Source of the DNA: Lithospermum erythrorhizon
Lineage: Eukaryota; Streptophyta; Magnoliopsida; Boraginales; Boraginaceae
DNA: 64,000 nucleotides
Assembly: GCA_019722365.1 (NCBI GenBank)
Contig: JADFUC010000709.1
Coordinates: forward strand, 248,001 to 312,000
Reading direction: 5' to 3'
The notes under the pieces: generated by a model
Told to the model about the DNA's origin: nothing
What the model saw: only the letters and a program-made list of their open reading frames with translations
Database searches by the model: none
Shown: piece by piece, positions 49,801 to 62,229 of the stretch
Position numbering within the stretch: the stretch's first letter is position 1
Layout: every line of letters begins with the position of its first letter
Program-made: the position numbers and the translations under genes

Positions 49801-52800
49801 ATTGCGTTAATTTCTTAAAAGTTATTAAGTATTCTTATGTATTATTGAACTGCAATTAAGTACGTACCATGTAGTAATTATTTATGTAATGTGTATGCAG
49901 TCATCTGTGTTGCATTCAGTTCCGAACTCAACAGTAGGAACACCAGGATATATGGCACCAGAAGTCCTGTCCCGAAGGTCTTATGATGGCAAGGTAAATA
50001 TTATTACTAATCCTCCTAGTTCTTTATTTTTCCAATTAATCATACACTTATATTATCAACCAAATTGTAGATTTAAGGAAGCTGGACAATTTATATCAGT
50101 CTTATGAAACATGCATGTATAAACTAATTTGAAAATTGTTGAATTAATAGATTGCAGATGTATGGTCATGTGGGGTGTCTCTCTATATCATGTTGGTGGG
50201 TGCATATCCTTTTGAAGATCCTGCTGATCCTCTTAACTACAAGACTATGGTTTCTGTAAGTTTGTTCCGTTAATGCATTTATAATAGTGTATCTAATTGT
50301 AATATTCTAATATACTAATGGGCTTATTTTTACTCAATTTTCAGAAAATTATGGGCATTCAGTACAAAATTCCAGAGCATATTCATTTATCTCAAGAATG
50401 TAGAGACTTGCTTTCTAGGATATTTGTTGCTAATTGTGCCGAGGTATGTCACGCTTTAAAATATGTAATTTGTGATGTTGAGAATTGATGGCTAAAATAT
50501 AATTGGTATATATAAAATACGTAATTATAAATTAACCTCAAATAATGTTGGTCAATAATATTGTCAAATATAGCCTAAACAACTTACACAATATAATATA
50601 ATACTCTATTTGGAAGACACTCTTTTATTTTATCAACCTCACTACATTTCTTAAGAATAAACTTTTTACTCTACAAACGACCGCTATTTGTGAAGTTCAC
50701 TTTACGATGAATGAACTCCAAAGTTCATCATCTATTTATACTACAAAGTTTTCCAACAATTTACTATTGAAAATTTAATACATGGTGTAATTTTTTAACA
50801 CCTAAACTCTTTATTTGTAGAAATATGTCTATTAGTATTAGTGATGTATTTTGATGACGAATTGTATGATTTATCACGATGACACTGTTTAACACTCTCA
50901 TTGTCAACATTCGTCCAGAAATAATCCCAAGTGACTCATAACTCCGAAAGCTTGCTTGGAGGTAAGCTTTGTAAAGATGTCTGCAACTTGATCATCTGTC
51001 TTGACTGGTTTCATCTCGATATCTCCTCAAGCATCTTCTCCAGAGAAATGATAAGTAATTTCCACATGTTTGTTCGGTATGAATACTGGTTTCGGCTAGC
51101 TGGATCGTTGGATAAGTATTCTAATGTATCGTGACCCCATCTTCAATTTCTGGTTGGTTCAAATCCTTTCAGCGAGCTGAGTCAACCAAGCATTGACTTC
51201 AGCAACATAAATACCGCCTGTGACTTTTGCCTCTATTGGGCTGAAAGAAACCCGCCGGGTTGTCTCTACTACACCATGATATAGCTCATGAGCCAAGATC
51301 AACACATATCCGCAATGAATCCATTTCCAGTGTCACGACCTCCGCATAATCAAGATTACAATACCCGCTCACTTTGCACTCTACTCCCTTCTCGCACAAG
51401 AGTCCCCAACTAAGTGTTCCTTTACATCTCAGATAATGCCTAACTCGCCAAGATGTGGCCGATTCCGCATGAACCTGCTAATAACCGCAAATGCGATATC
51501 GTGTCTAGAAAGAGTTAGGCATTTAGACTACCTACTATCAGCTCGCATATTGTCAGATCCTCCAAGTCTTTCCCAATATTGATACACAACTTCAAGTTTG
51601 TCTATCGATAGAAATCGGCTTACATTCTGTTAGCCCAAACTTTTGAAGTATATCTCGCATATTTCTCAATACCAAGAAATATACTGCCGCTCTTTCAACG
51701 TCCAATCCTAAGAAGTGTTTCAATTCTCCAAGTTCCTTCATTTGAAATCTAACTGACAGATTTGCCCTTCTTCGTTCAATCTCATATCTGTCATCTCCAA
51801 TGATGATCAAATCATCCATATATACGAGGACAATTGAAAACTTGCTTCCTTGAACTTTCACGAACAACCTGAATCTCGTTTGGGGCAACATGATAACCAC
51901 TGGAACCAGGAACTGCAATTCTTTCTCCTGCACTATGCTCTGGTGCCCCGCCTGGGCCATATGTGAGTCTTTTCTACACACAAGATTTGGCTCTCCCATT
52001 CGTAAATCAGGGGTCACCAATGATGTCAATGACGAAGTCCCCCGTGAAGAAATGCATTCTTCACATCCATCTGCCATAATATCCATGACTTACTCACGTT
52101 GGGAGATAAGAAGACACCTAACCTGTGGGTAATCTTTGCCACTGAATCAGCGCCCTGGCCATAGTCAATTTTATACTCGGCAGAATCCTAAATCAACTAG
52201 TCGAGCCTTGTATCTCTCGATCGCATCAGACTTAATCTTTAACTTGTAAATCCATTTGTAGGATATGGGTTTAACACCTTCAGCTTTTGGCATCAAATCC
52301 CAAGTCTGATTTTGTTTTAGTGTCAAAATCTCTTTCCTCCATGGTTTTCTCTCCACTAATATTCCTTGAAGCTTCTTCAAATGTAGTTGGCTCATTGACC
52401 TCAACATATGAAGTTTCCCATATACTTCGGGTTTAGCCTCATTCTCTAGTAGAGATCTTCTAATCGACGTGTGACGGCTCAACTCCGAACCTCTCGTTGA
52501 TCGTTTCGCACTCTTCCGGTGTTTCATGCACCTCGCTTTTCCAAGGACTTCTTGACTGGACTGAATATCTCGCTCTTGTGATTGCCCATTTATCGGAGAC
52601 TTTGGTTCGTCTGTTTGCCCGTCACTACTATCTTGAGAGGAATCTTCCTTCAACTTAAATTGAAGCTTTTCTTGCAACTCTTGGGTATCTGGTAATACCG
52701 CTTTGTTTGCCCACCATGATGATGCCTCATCAAATACAACATTTCATGAGACATAAATTCTGTTTGTATTGGGATCACAACATTATCTCCAACCTTTCTC

Positions 52801-55800
52801 ATGATTCCCACAAAGATGCAAATAATAGTTTTCTTTGTCAAACTTACTTCGGTGTTCATCAACTATAAACACATAGCACACACATCCAAATACTCGGAAG
52901 TAATTGACAGTTGGCTTGACATTCTTCAACTTCTCAAATGGTGAGACAAATCCTAGTCTCGGTTGTGGTAGCCTGTTGGTGATATAGACTACTCTGATCA
53001 TGTATTCTTCCTAAAACCTTGAACCATTCTCGTACGGAGAAGATTGTCGCTAGATGACTCCATTCTTCCTCCTCAAAGAACTTCATTCCGTCAGGAGTAT
53101 TTGCATACGTGAGTTGTTCGCAGATATTGCACTCCTTCAAATAGTTGTTAAACTCATTTGAAGTGTATTCGCCTCCATTATCAGTACGAAGACATATGAT
53201 CTTCTTCCCGAGCTCACGTTCCACCATCTCTTTGAATTCCTTGAATTTCTCAAAAGCCTCGCTTTTGTCCTTCAAGAAATACACCCACACGAACCTTGAG
53301 TAGTCATCAATAAATGTTATCATGTATTGATAACCACGGGTTGATGGTTGTTTGATCTTCCCGAGCAAATCTCGGTGACCAACCTGCTGTCTCCTTAGCT
53401 TGCAATTTGGACTTTTGTAAGGCAAGCAGCGCTTTACCATATTGACATCCTGCACATATGATGTCATCAAGGCATTCAAGTCAGCGTAGTCCTTCAACAT
53501 CGACTTCTGCATCATGATCTTCAATTTTCCACTTGACATGTCCGAAGCTCAGATGGCAGCCGCCAGCATATCAAGGCCTGGGTTTTGTCATACGCCGCTC
53601 GGGCCGACATCACATGCATGTGCCTTTCATTCTCCGTCTTTTCCATTATCAAAGCACAAGATCTTCAAATTTTCATACACTTTTACATCGTCTGACCGGA
53701 AGACTTACATAGTTGTTCGGTTGTCAACTGGGACATAGATAACAAGTTTTTCTTTTATTCCCGGAATGATGATATATCTGTGAGTCGAAATTGATCATGG
53801 CCATATCTCCGTGGTACCTTCATTTTGCCAATATGCGTTAATTGCATATGTGTGTTGTCACGCTACAACACGATCGGCCAACGCATCGCCTGGGTCTACA
53901 ACTGACTGCCTTCAGCCATATGATCGAACATCCTAAGTCAACAATCCAATCATTCTCATAGTCAACCGGTATTCACCACCGCCGTAAGTGCAAATTCTTC
54001 CACAAGGCTTTTAATTTCTGCGAATCAACAACATTTATTTCTCCACGGGCATTGTCTCGAAGTCTCAATCCTCTTCCTTAGCACTCGGCCTTAGATGATG
54101 TTGGCAAAGATTTTCTTCCACTTTCTTGGACCAAATAATTTCTTGGCAGAATGTCCCACATAGTTATAGCATTCGTCACTTGACTTATCTTTTGATTGCC
54201 ACCGACGGCTCGTCACCGCTTGAGCTCCTCGAAGCCTCCCGATCGAAACCTCTACCTTGTTTCAGACGCCGATCTTGATCTCCACATTCTAACACCACCG
54301 CCCCGACTGACCGGCCCCGCCTCGTCTCTTCTCATAGAAAATGGCGGTCTCTTCAATGACAAGTGGTCGGCGACGTGGATTTGTCTAGATCCTCTTCATT
54401 GATTAGCACCTCCAGACTGCTAATGTTACTGACGGGCTCCAACCCTCGAAGCCGACGTGACAATACTTTGTATTCTCAAGCCATGCCATGGATGATAATT
54501 CTTTTCATCCTGATCTCCGAAATACTGTTCTCTGGATCTAGTTTAAATCTTTATCATATAGATTTGACCTTCCAAGAAATATTCCACTGATGTATTATTA
54601 TTCCTCTCAGATTGTCATTTCGAGCCTTTGTACTTCACATCATTTTCTTGCGAAGCATCGATGTCAAAGTATCCCACGCTTCCTTCTCGACGTCAAAGTA
54701 CTTGATTCGCCGCAGAACTCATCTTCTGGCTGCCTACGCTATGTATACATGGCTTTATCACTAGCCTTAACTTTCCTACTTTTACGCATCAGGTCCGTCA
54801 CATCTGGAGTGTAACATCTTAACGCAGGCAAGGCTGGCGCTGATGTCCCTTGGTGGCGCTGCTTCACTCCCATGAAAATATCCTATAAATCTTGTCCGAG
54901 CAGTAAACTGATACCTGCACGGCGACCCATAATCGCTGCTATTGAGCTTTTCTTTAATAGAGCTGGGTAAAATCCGCCATGATTTTACAATAATTCCGCT
55001 AACCGTTGAATTTTACTATTCACGTGAATAGTAACCGGGTGAATAGTAATCGTAGTATCGTATAGTATAACCCTATTGGAAATTGCAATTGTACACCAGA
55101 TCTTCCTGCGAAAGATAGTCCATAATGACGTTAAATACTAAATCTTTTCAGCTAAACTTACCTAGATACGCATTAACAACACCAATATAAATTATAATAT
55201 AACTAATACTTAAAATTAACACGCCTGATAATTAATCGGTCAGAGACCGACGGCTAAAATATAATTGGTATATATAAAATACGCAACTATAAATTAACCT
55301 CAAATAATGTTGGCCAATAATAATACTCAAATATATTTTTGAAAACAACTCACGATATAATATAACACTCTATTTTGAAGACACTCTTTTATTTTATCGC
55401 CTCCTCACTCACTTCTTAAGAATAAACTTTACTCTACAACGCACTATACTATTTGTAGCTTCCATTTGCGGGATTTAATGAACTCCAAAGTTCATCATCT
55501 CTTTACTATAAAGTTTGCTACTTCTATTATTGAAAATTCTAATATGCTAATGTAATTTTTCAACACCTAAACTCTATTTATTTGTAGACATATGTCTATT
55601 AGTATTAGTGATATATTTTAATGATGTAATTGGATGATGTATTGATGATGACATGATGTTTAACATGATTCATTTCAATTAACGTTTTTCAATTTTTAAG
55701 CAATCCAAATTCTAAATGTCTTTACTTTCTAACTTGCAGAGGATTACAATAAAGGAAATCAGGAGTCATCCATGGTTCTTGAAGAACTTGCCAAGAGAGG

Positions 55801-55928
55801 TGACTGAAAGAACTCAAGCAATTTATTACCAAAGAACCAACGAAGCTTCTTCCCTTCAAAATGCCAACGAGATCATGAAAATTGTAGCTGAGGCGAGAAA
55901 TCCAGCACCAACCATTAGCTATATTTAA
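46890..55928 (+). CDS. SnRK2-type Ser/Thr protein kinase, C-terminally short
   Basis: SnRK2 kinases act in osmotic-stress and abscisic-acid signalling. Exons 46890-47009, 47462-47536, 47665-47766, 49320-49373, 49532-49630, 49901-49993, 50151-50255, 50345-50443 and 55740-55928 all join in phase and give 311 residues. The nine-exon layout is standard for SnRK2. Kinase features are intact: the Gly loop GYGNFG (11-16), K33, E48, HRDLKLEN (121-128), DFG (145-147) and APE (169-171). The end reads [16 protein letters not shown], then [19 protein letters not shown] and stop. Family members usually continue for 30-50 residues with an acidic regulatory tail; here it is absent. Other changes from the family pattern are GYGNFG for [15 protein letters not shown] for TPAYIAPEV, and NCAE for NPLK at the last splice junction. 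The 5.3-kb last intron contains a retrotransposon. An active but unregulated kinase or a decaying gene are both possible. Confidence 0.88.
50476..50894 (-). repeat. 3' LTR of the intronic copia element
   Basis: It shares with 55234-55665 the strings GGCTAAAATATAATTGGTAT, GAAGACACTCTTTTATTTTA, AATGAACTCCAAAGTTCATC and ATATGTCTATTAGTATTAGT. On the minus strand it begins TGTTAAACA. Confidence 0.75.
51592..52677 (-). pseudogene. Copia reverse transcriptase remnant
   Basis: On the minus strand, one block (52677-52171) encodes the start of a copia reverse transcriptase: [29 protein letters not shown]. The second block (52086-51592) carries the catalytic-site motif [11 protein letters not shown] and [13 protein letters not shown] frame break separates them, so no functional enzyme is encoded. 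Confidence 0.85.
52783..53539 (-). pseudogene. Copia integrase remnant
   Basis: The minus-strand frames encode the integrase core: [20 protein letters not shown] and [16 protein letters not shown], carrying catalytic Asp positions. A second frame continues with [20 protein letters not shown]. The frame changes near 53000 show it is inactive. Confidence 0.85.
55234..55665 (-). repeat. 5' LTR of the intronic copia element
   Basis: This is the upstream LTR on the minus strand, ending near 55234 next to a degenerate primer-site-like TTATCAGGC (minus strand). It lies about 75 bp before the last SnRK2 exon. Several indels distinguish it from the other LTR. Confidence 0.7.
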
Positions 55929-56921
55929 AGTTTAATTTCGACTCTTAAATATGTTACATAGTGAAATTATTTTTATTGACGAACTCAGGATCGATATTTC
56001 CTCTTTTACCTTATGTTTTCCTTGCCTTACCATTCTCCGTTTAATTTGTATAGTATGGGGTCGGTAGATATTGCCTCTTAAAAAATACGATTAGTAAAGC
56101 TTATACAAAACATTTTGATTTTTAAGAATGTTATTATTTTTAATGTAAATTACCATTACTATCGAGTCATGGTACGTAGTATTCATTCCGTTTCATATTA
56201 TGTAATCATTTAGTAAAAAAAATATTTTATTAAGGAGTTAAAAAAAATTAATATTATACCCTACATAATATATATGATTACTTCCAAAATCAAAATTAAT
56301 ATCTAAATCAAAATCAATTACTAAATATTAGGGTCGAAAATGAAAAAATGTGTTCAAAAGTACATTGAATTCAAAAAAATGTTAACTACATGAAAAATAA
56401 TTTTTACATACACTGCATATTATAGAACTAAGAAAGATATCCATCGCCTCCCTAAAAGCCTATAATGTATACGAAAAGTTAAAATCGAGGAACGATATTT
56501 TTTGGGCCTCCTTAAAATAATTGAGCCCTAAAAAATTGTGACCACCACAATATTATTTATCTCTCTTTCATTATCAAAATCTAAATAAATGATTTTTACG
56601 CTTTTAGTTTAATAATAGAGAAACATACAAAAGAATCCTTAAAATAATAAAAGTGATAATTATGAGTGAAAAAAAAATTAGAGAAGCTATGAACATGCTC
56701 TAAGTGAGTATGATATTGTTGATCAGAATATACTAATTAATTGATTATTACCATTGATTGGAGGAAGTACAATACTCACACTCATCCAAAGTACCAAACC
56801 TTAAACAATGATTATGCTGTGTCAGCAACAAGGTGGCAATCCGTATAGATAATATTAAAAAACAAATATCCTTGATATATTATCAACACATAACTCAACA
56901 ACTCTTGCAACTAATTTAATC
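55929..56921. other. Intergenic DNA, no supported gene
   Basis: AT-rich sequence includes the presumed 3' untranslated region of the SnRK2-like gene and the promoter of the dehydrogenase. A possible MITE end (ACATGCTCTAAG at about 56695) has no firm partner. Confidence 0.35.
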
Positions 56922-59900
56922 ATGTGGTTTAATCGAGCTGCTTTCTTGATCCGTAATCGAGCCAAATATTCAACACCATTATTTCAACAATTGAAAAATA
57001 ATTGTTTCAGAACCAATAATAATAATAATAGTGGTGGTCGGTTTTTGTCAAATGCGGCGGCGTATAATGTATCCGGCGGATCATCATACATGCGTGGAGC
57101 TGTTTTCTGGGAACCCAACAAACCACTTACCTTTGAAGACTTCCATATGCCTCGTCCTAAGCTCAATGAAATTCTCATCAAAACTAAAGGTGCAATTTTT
57201 TTTTTGTTCAAATCTTAATTATTGATTTGTCCAATCGTGTGTTATATTTTGTGTTACACTGTTTGTTTATTCACAATTCATTACCACATTGGTTGATTTC
57301 TGAGTGGGCATCATTTATTATATTGTGTTATCACTATTTGTTTATTTAGTACCACATTGCTTGATTTCTGACTCGGGATCATGTATTATATTTTGTGTTA
57401 CACTCATAACGATGTACTAATACATTACTGTTTTATACATTTATAATCAATTAATTTTTGTATGGAACCTCATTCTTCCCTTTGTTAGACGCGCCAAAGG
57501 GATGATTATGTCTTGTGTTTTAAATTAATTTATAAAAATAAATAAGACACATTGGAGTGTAAGAGAGAATGGTGACTGTCATAACTCATATGTAATTCTG
57601 TTCTTTATTTTATTTTTTTTGTAAGATGGTTGTTGGTTTCCATAATACAACAGTTTCCTTAGAATTGTTGGATTAGTGTCTAGACAACACAAAAAAGTCA
57701 AAGGATTGATTGATAGAATTTGGTCATTGTATTTTCGTTCATCATTGAATAAGAAATAGGAACAGAGGATGATTTTGAATGTCAATTTAGTAATAAGATG
57801 AATAGATGATAATGGAAGTACATTCTTCTAATGCAGCTCACGAGGCATCGTTATCTGATTTTTCAACTGTTTAATCTAATTTATATAAGGAACTGTGTCA
57901 ATTGCATAAAGGTGAGATCTTGGTAGTTAACTTCGAATGCAAATTGATATATGTAAATTGATTAAGATTGATGATGATTAGTGACCTCTTAACTGCAAGG
58001 AAAACCTTCCTTCTCCTGAGTACAGAGGCATAGACGGATCCACTATAAGTCCATGTGGTGTTATGTTCACCAATATTCTCAAATAAAAGTTTCATTCAAA
58101 TTAGTTGTGTGTCAATTAAGGTTACCGAGTTTGTTAATTTTGGCCATTGAAAAGCAAACTGAGCGGTCCTTTTGAGATGGAGGCAGTATTATTTTGTATG
58201 TGATGTTTTGCAATTATTCAACAATATTATATTATAAATTATACTTGACACTATTTTGTTTTGCAGCTTGTGGAGTCTGTCATTCTGATCTTCATGTAAT
58301 TAAAGGTGAACTACCATTTGCTAGCCCTTGTGTTGTGGGACATGAGATAACCGGGGAGGTAGTTGAACATGGACCCCTCACCGAGAGTAAAATCGTCCAA
58401 AGGTGTCTTACATAATTTTTTCCTTTGTTGTCAATCAACATGTAATCTTCAGGCTTATTATTTAATACTTTTTTTTACTTATATATCTAGATTTCCTGTC
58501 GGAGCACATGTAGTTGGTGCTTTTATAATGCCTTGTGGTAGCTGTTTCTTCTGCTCAAGGGTAAAGTACATAATGGTTCTTTGCTATTGTGTGTACAATC
58601 CTAAAATAACCCATTCATGTTTTATTCGCAATGAATTCAGGGTCAAGATGATTTGTGTGAGGATTTCTTTGCTTATAATAGAGCAAAAGGAACTCTGTAT
58701 GATGGTGAAACTCGCCTTTTCCTTCGTAGCAATGGTAATTTTTCTTTCACTAGGAACAATTTTTCTCATATCATTGAATACTATGGGAGATTTCACCATA
58801 GATTAGTGAGTCATCGAATACTATGGGAGATTTCACCATAGATTAGTGAGGTTTTGATTCAACTTCCTAAAAATTTGTTTTCGATGATATATCATTATTG
58901 TATAAAATAGCTCTAAATACCATCATGTCTAAAGCATGCCATGTGAACCAGGAGCTGAAAGATTACACTTCAGTAGGTTAAGATTAGCCTCCTAGATTTG
59001 GGATCCCAATATATTTGGGGGGATAATATTTGTCTTTTAGTTTGTGAAATCATCTACTCCATACTTCATAAGACAAACATAAGCAGTGATACTTCAATTA
59101 TTAATAACGTCCCCCTTTTGTCTACACACTCAGAAAATCATATACACATGTCCTTTCTTCTTCTTTTTATGCACTTCCATAGTCTCACTGTACTTTTTAT
59201 TGGCCTGGAGGCTATGCATGTAGACATTTAACGAGCTTCGTCTTAATTTAAATCATTTGGCAGACTTGAGTCATACTGGTACTATGCTTAATGGTGGATT
59301 CTGCAGGAAAGCCAGTTTATATGTACAGCATGGGCGGGCTTGCAGAGTACTGTGTTGTGCCAGCACATGCATTGGCTATTCTACCTGACACCTTGCCGTA
59401 CACAGAGTCTGCTATAATAGGATGTGCAGTTTTCACGGCATATGGGGCTATGGCCCACGCTGCAGAGGTACGCCCTGGTGATGCAATTGCGGTGATTGGT
59501 GCTGGTGGCGTTGGCTCTAGGTAAAAGATCTTGACACAATGTTTATGTGTTACTATCTTGCATAGAAACATAAACCTGAAATATGATTGCTGCCCAACAT
59601 CAGATGGTTGTGCTGGGATCGTCCAGATCATTACTTTGTATTTCCGAATAACTTATATCTGGTTGTCTCTCATTTTGTTACCCATTTTCTATGTGATTTA
59701 ATCTGTATATTGATTAATACTGTTCAACACGGTGCTTGACTGGGTATCGAGTGCAGTTGTCTGCAGATAGCACGTGCTTTTGGTGCTTCTGTGATAATAG
59801 CCGTTGATATCCAAGATGACAAACTAGAGAATGCTAAAGCTCTAGGAGCTACTCACACTATAAATTCAAGAAATGAAGATCCTGCCAAGAAAATTAAGGT

Positions 59901-60839
59901 ACCATACTTATATATGGGTGTTTAATACGGAATAACTTTTTCCTATTTACTTTAGTCACAAGACCATATGAATATGACCCCTTCCTATCATGTTCAAGCA
60001 ACATGTCACTCAACTATAATCATTTTCAAATAGCTTTTTGTTTCCAGGGCTGAATACATAACTAGTTCTAGATAGACGACTCCTTTTACTTTGTTTTTCA
60101 GTTATTCCCCTTCATTTTCTTCTTCCTGTACTTTTGTCTCTTATAGAATAGGCATGAAAGGTTACGTATGGAGATTGCCAGGACAATGATATCTTACTTT
60201 TTGCAAGCTTGGATTTAGGCACGAGAATCACATTTTATTAATCTACTTGCCCAGGGTGTTTTTGTTTGTCTCGACTATTAGTTAGTGCCTTTCCCTTCGG
60301 TTGATCAATTATCAAGCACACTTGTTTGTTATATGCACATTGGCACACCTTTCTTCAGTGAGAGAGATCATGAATGTAGACTGACGAGTGATTTTCTTGA
60401 GCAGGAGTTAACTGGAGGAAGGGGAGTAGATGTCGCTGTGGAGGCACTAGGAAGGCCGCAGACATTTAATCAGTGTGTACAAAGCGTTCGTGATGGAGGA
60501 AAAGCTGTGATGATTGGCCTTACTCTATCTGGCGCCAAAGGGGAGATCGATATAAACCATCTAGTTCGTAGACAGGTATATATTTTTTGCTACAGTTGTT
60601 AATTTATGATAGTTCAGCTCTACCTACTACTTCCATACATTTCTGAATTGCAGATAAAAGTGATTGGGTCTTATGGAGGAAGGGCTAGGCAAGATCTTCC
60701 AAAATTGATCAAATTGGCTGAAAGTGGCATTTTCAACATCAAAGCAGCTGTTTCGAGGACATGCCAATTTGGTGCCAGGCCAAGCCTGCTGCTGATCTTA
60801 ATGAGGGAAGTATTCGTATGTTGTTGTCAAATTATGTAA
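56922..60839 (+). CDS. Zinc-dependent alcohol dehydrogenase-like protein, probably mitochondrial; 3' end out of frame
   Basis: It resembles a conserved plant GroES-like zinc-binding medium-chain dehydrogenase of about 427 residues (the Arabidopsis At5g63620 type, from memory); its substrate is not known to me. Exons are 56922-57189, 58267-58402, 58491-58560, 58641-58734, 59307-59520, 59757-59898, 60405-60575 and 60654-60839. All join in phase and give 426 residues. The N-terminus MWFNRAAFLIRNRAKYS is Arg-rich without acids and looks like a mitochondrial presequence. Catalytic zinc ligands appear in ACGVCHSDLH and VGHEITGEV. Structural zinc ligands are in MPCGSCFFCSRGQDDLC. The Rossmann motif GAGGVGSS is followed by VDIQDD, whose Asp favours NAD. 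In exon 8 the sequence follows the family to AVSRTCQF, then runs out of frame. The expected DLNEG is present nearby in another frame, so the last ~25 residues are altered and the gene may be inactive. Confidence 0.85.
58773..58850. repeat. Perfect-looking 39-bp tandem duplication in intron 4 of the dehydrogenase
   Basis: The string AATACTATGGGAGATTTCAC, CATAGATTAGTGAG occurs twice back to back with almost no difference. It lies wholly within the 58735-59306 intron and is probably a recent slippage or repair duplication. Confidence 0.85.
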
Positions 60840-62229
60840 AGTAACAATGTAAGGATTCTATATGGAAGTAAAATAAGAAATGTTAAATATTATCAATGTT
60901 ATGAATTGTATTATGTTGAAATATGTGAATAAAATAAAAGTGAACAGGACTTTTGTTGAAATGTGTAAAGAAAGTTGGAAAAATGTGTAATGGTAAGTTT
61001 TCTAAGATACCCTCATCCCAACGAATGTAAAACACACCACACCACAAAAAGATTCATTAGAAAGTTTGAGCAATATATAATCATTCCCTCAAGCATCTTT
61101 TCTAAAATAGTAAGAGATTGCTTGAGCCTATTAAACGCCCGATTTTATAAATACTATCAAGACGATTCTGCCTCTAAGGCAAAGGTTACTATTAGGTATA
61201 TTATATGTACTTACCACTTTGATATTTATTTTGTTATATGTTCCTTGTTGTTATTTCACATCAAGTATAATAAACTAAAGATCTCATCGAAAGCCGACTC
61301 ATAACCAAGTAGCTTTTTATTATATTATTTTATCTTGGTCTGCTATGTTAACCGACAATCACCGAAATGATCTATAATAAATATTTTTATTTTATTTTTC
61401 TTTATGAAACCAAATTCCATCTAAATGATCTATAATGTTACTATTATTACTAAAACTCCATTAAAACTCCAGATTCGTCTAAATATCTATAATAAATACA
61501 ATATTATTATAAAACTCATGATCCCGTCGTCAGCCTCGTAATAAGATGGTTATTTTGGAATGTGAGTTAAATCTCCATATCGTGTTTATTTACTAACTCT
61601 GATGGAGGTATAAAACATCTCACTCTATATTATTATCTCAATTATCAAGTATTTCTTTTATTCGTTTATTGACAGAATTATTTGTTTATAACCATGTGTA
61701 TTATATTATCATATGTGTTCGTGATCATGCACACACATTCTAACAACTACACTCTATCTTTAACACACTTAAAAATATTTTTCCTCCCACTTTCTAATGG
61801 CAATGAACAAGAAAATTTAATTTTTTTTCTATCCTCAAACGTCGTGAACGGTAACAACGGACACCTTTTATTAATTTCTCAAAATTTTCAATTTATAAAT
61901 ACTTCCATTCCCTCTAGCATTTCTAAACATCTTTCTCAAAAAGATTTTATAAACGTATTCAAATGATAAATATTTAGTGTTTGTCACTATAATGGCACTC
62001 TCTCTATTTTCTTAATTATTTACAAAGAAGAGATGTGTAGCAACGACAAAGATTTTTGGTAATTAACATTTTACCATTTCTAATCTTAGCTTGATTGTTT
62101 ATTTTTGTTTCGAGCAGAGATTTCCATGAAGAATGAACATGGTATTTTGTGAATTAACAAATTTCAATCTACGATTGATTACAGAATATAATATTGAATA
62201 AAATGTCATTTTGGTATTGATTGTGTTTG
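60840..62229. other. 3' flank and AT-rich intergenic DNA
   Basis: A possible relic of the lost final dehydrogenase exon, reading RTFVEM, occurs near 60949-60970. The rest has no supported gene. Any 5' LTR of the downstream copia element should lie in the right part, but I could not delimit it. Confidence 0.35.

Larger units (their letters stand above)
50476..55665 (-). mobile_element. Decayed Ty1-copia retrotransposon in the last intron of the SnRK2-like gene
   Basis: The element lies antisense to the host gene. Diverged LTRs flank a pol region read on the minus strand in the order integrase then reverse transcriptase, as in Ty1-copia. A degraded zinc knuckle ([11 protein letters not shown], minus strand, near 54134-54175) marks gag. 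The coding region is broken by many stops and frameshifts. An RNase H/C-terminal remnant, ending near [10 protein letters not shown], sits just before the 3' LTR. The LTRs share landmarks but differ by many substitutions and indels, so the copy is old. The target duplication is not recognisable. Confidence 0.8.

Noticed and set aside
52783..53539. Reading the integrase fragment as a host gene within the kinase intron
   Set aside because: The integrase and reverse transcriptase order, flanking LTRs and many frame breaks identify a dead Ty1-copia element.
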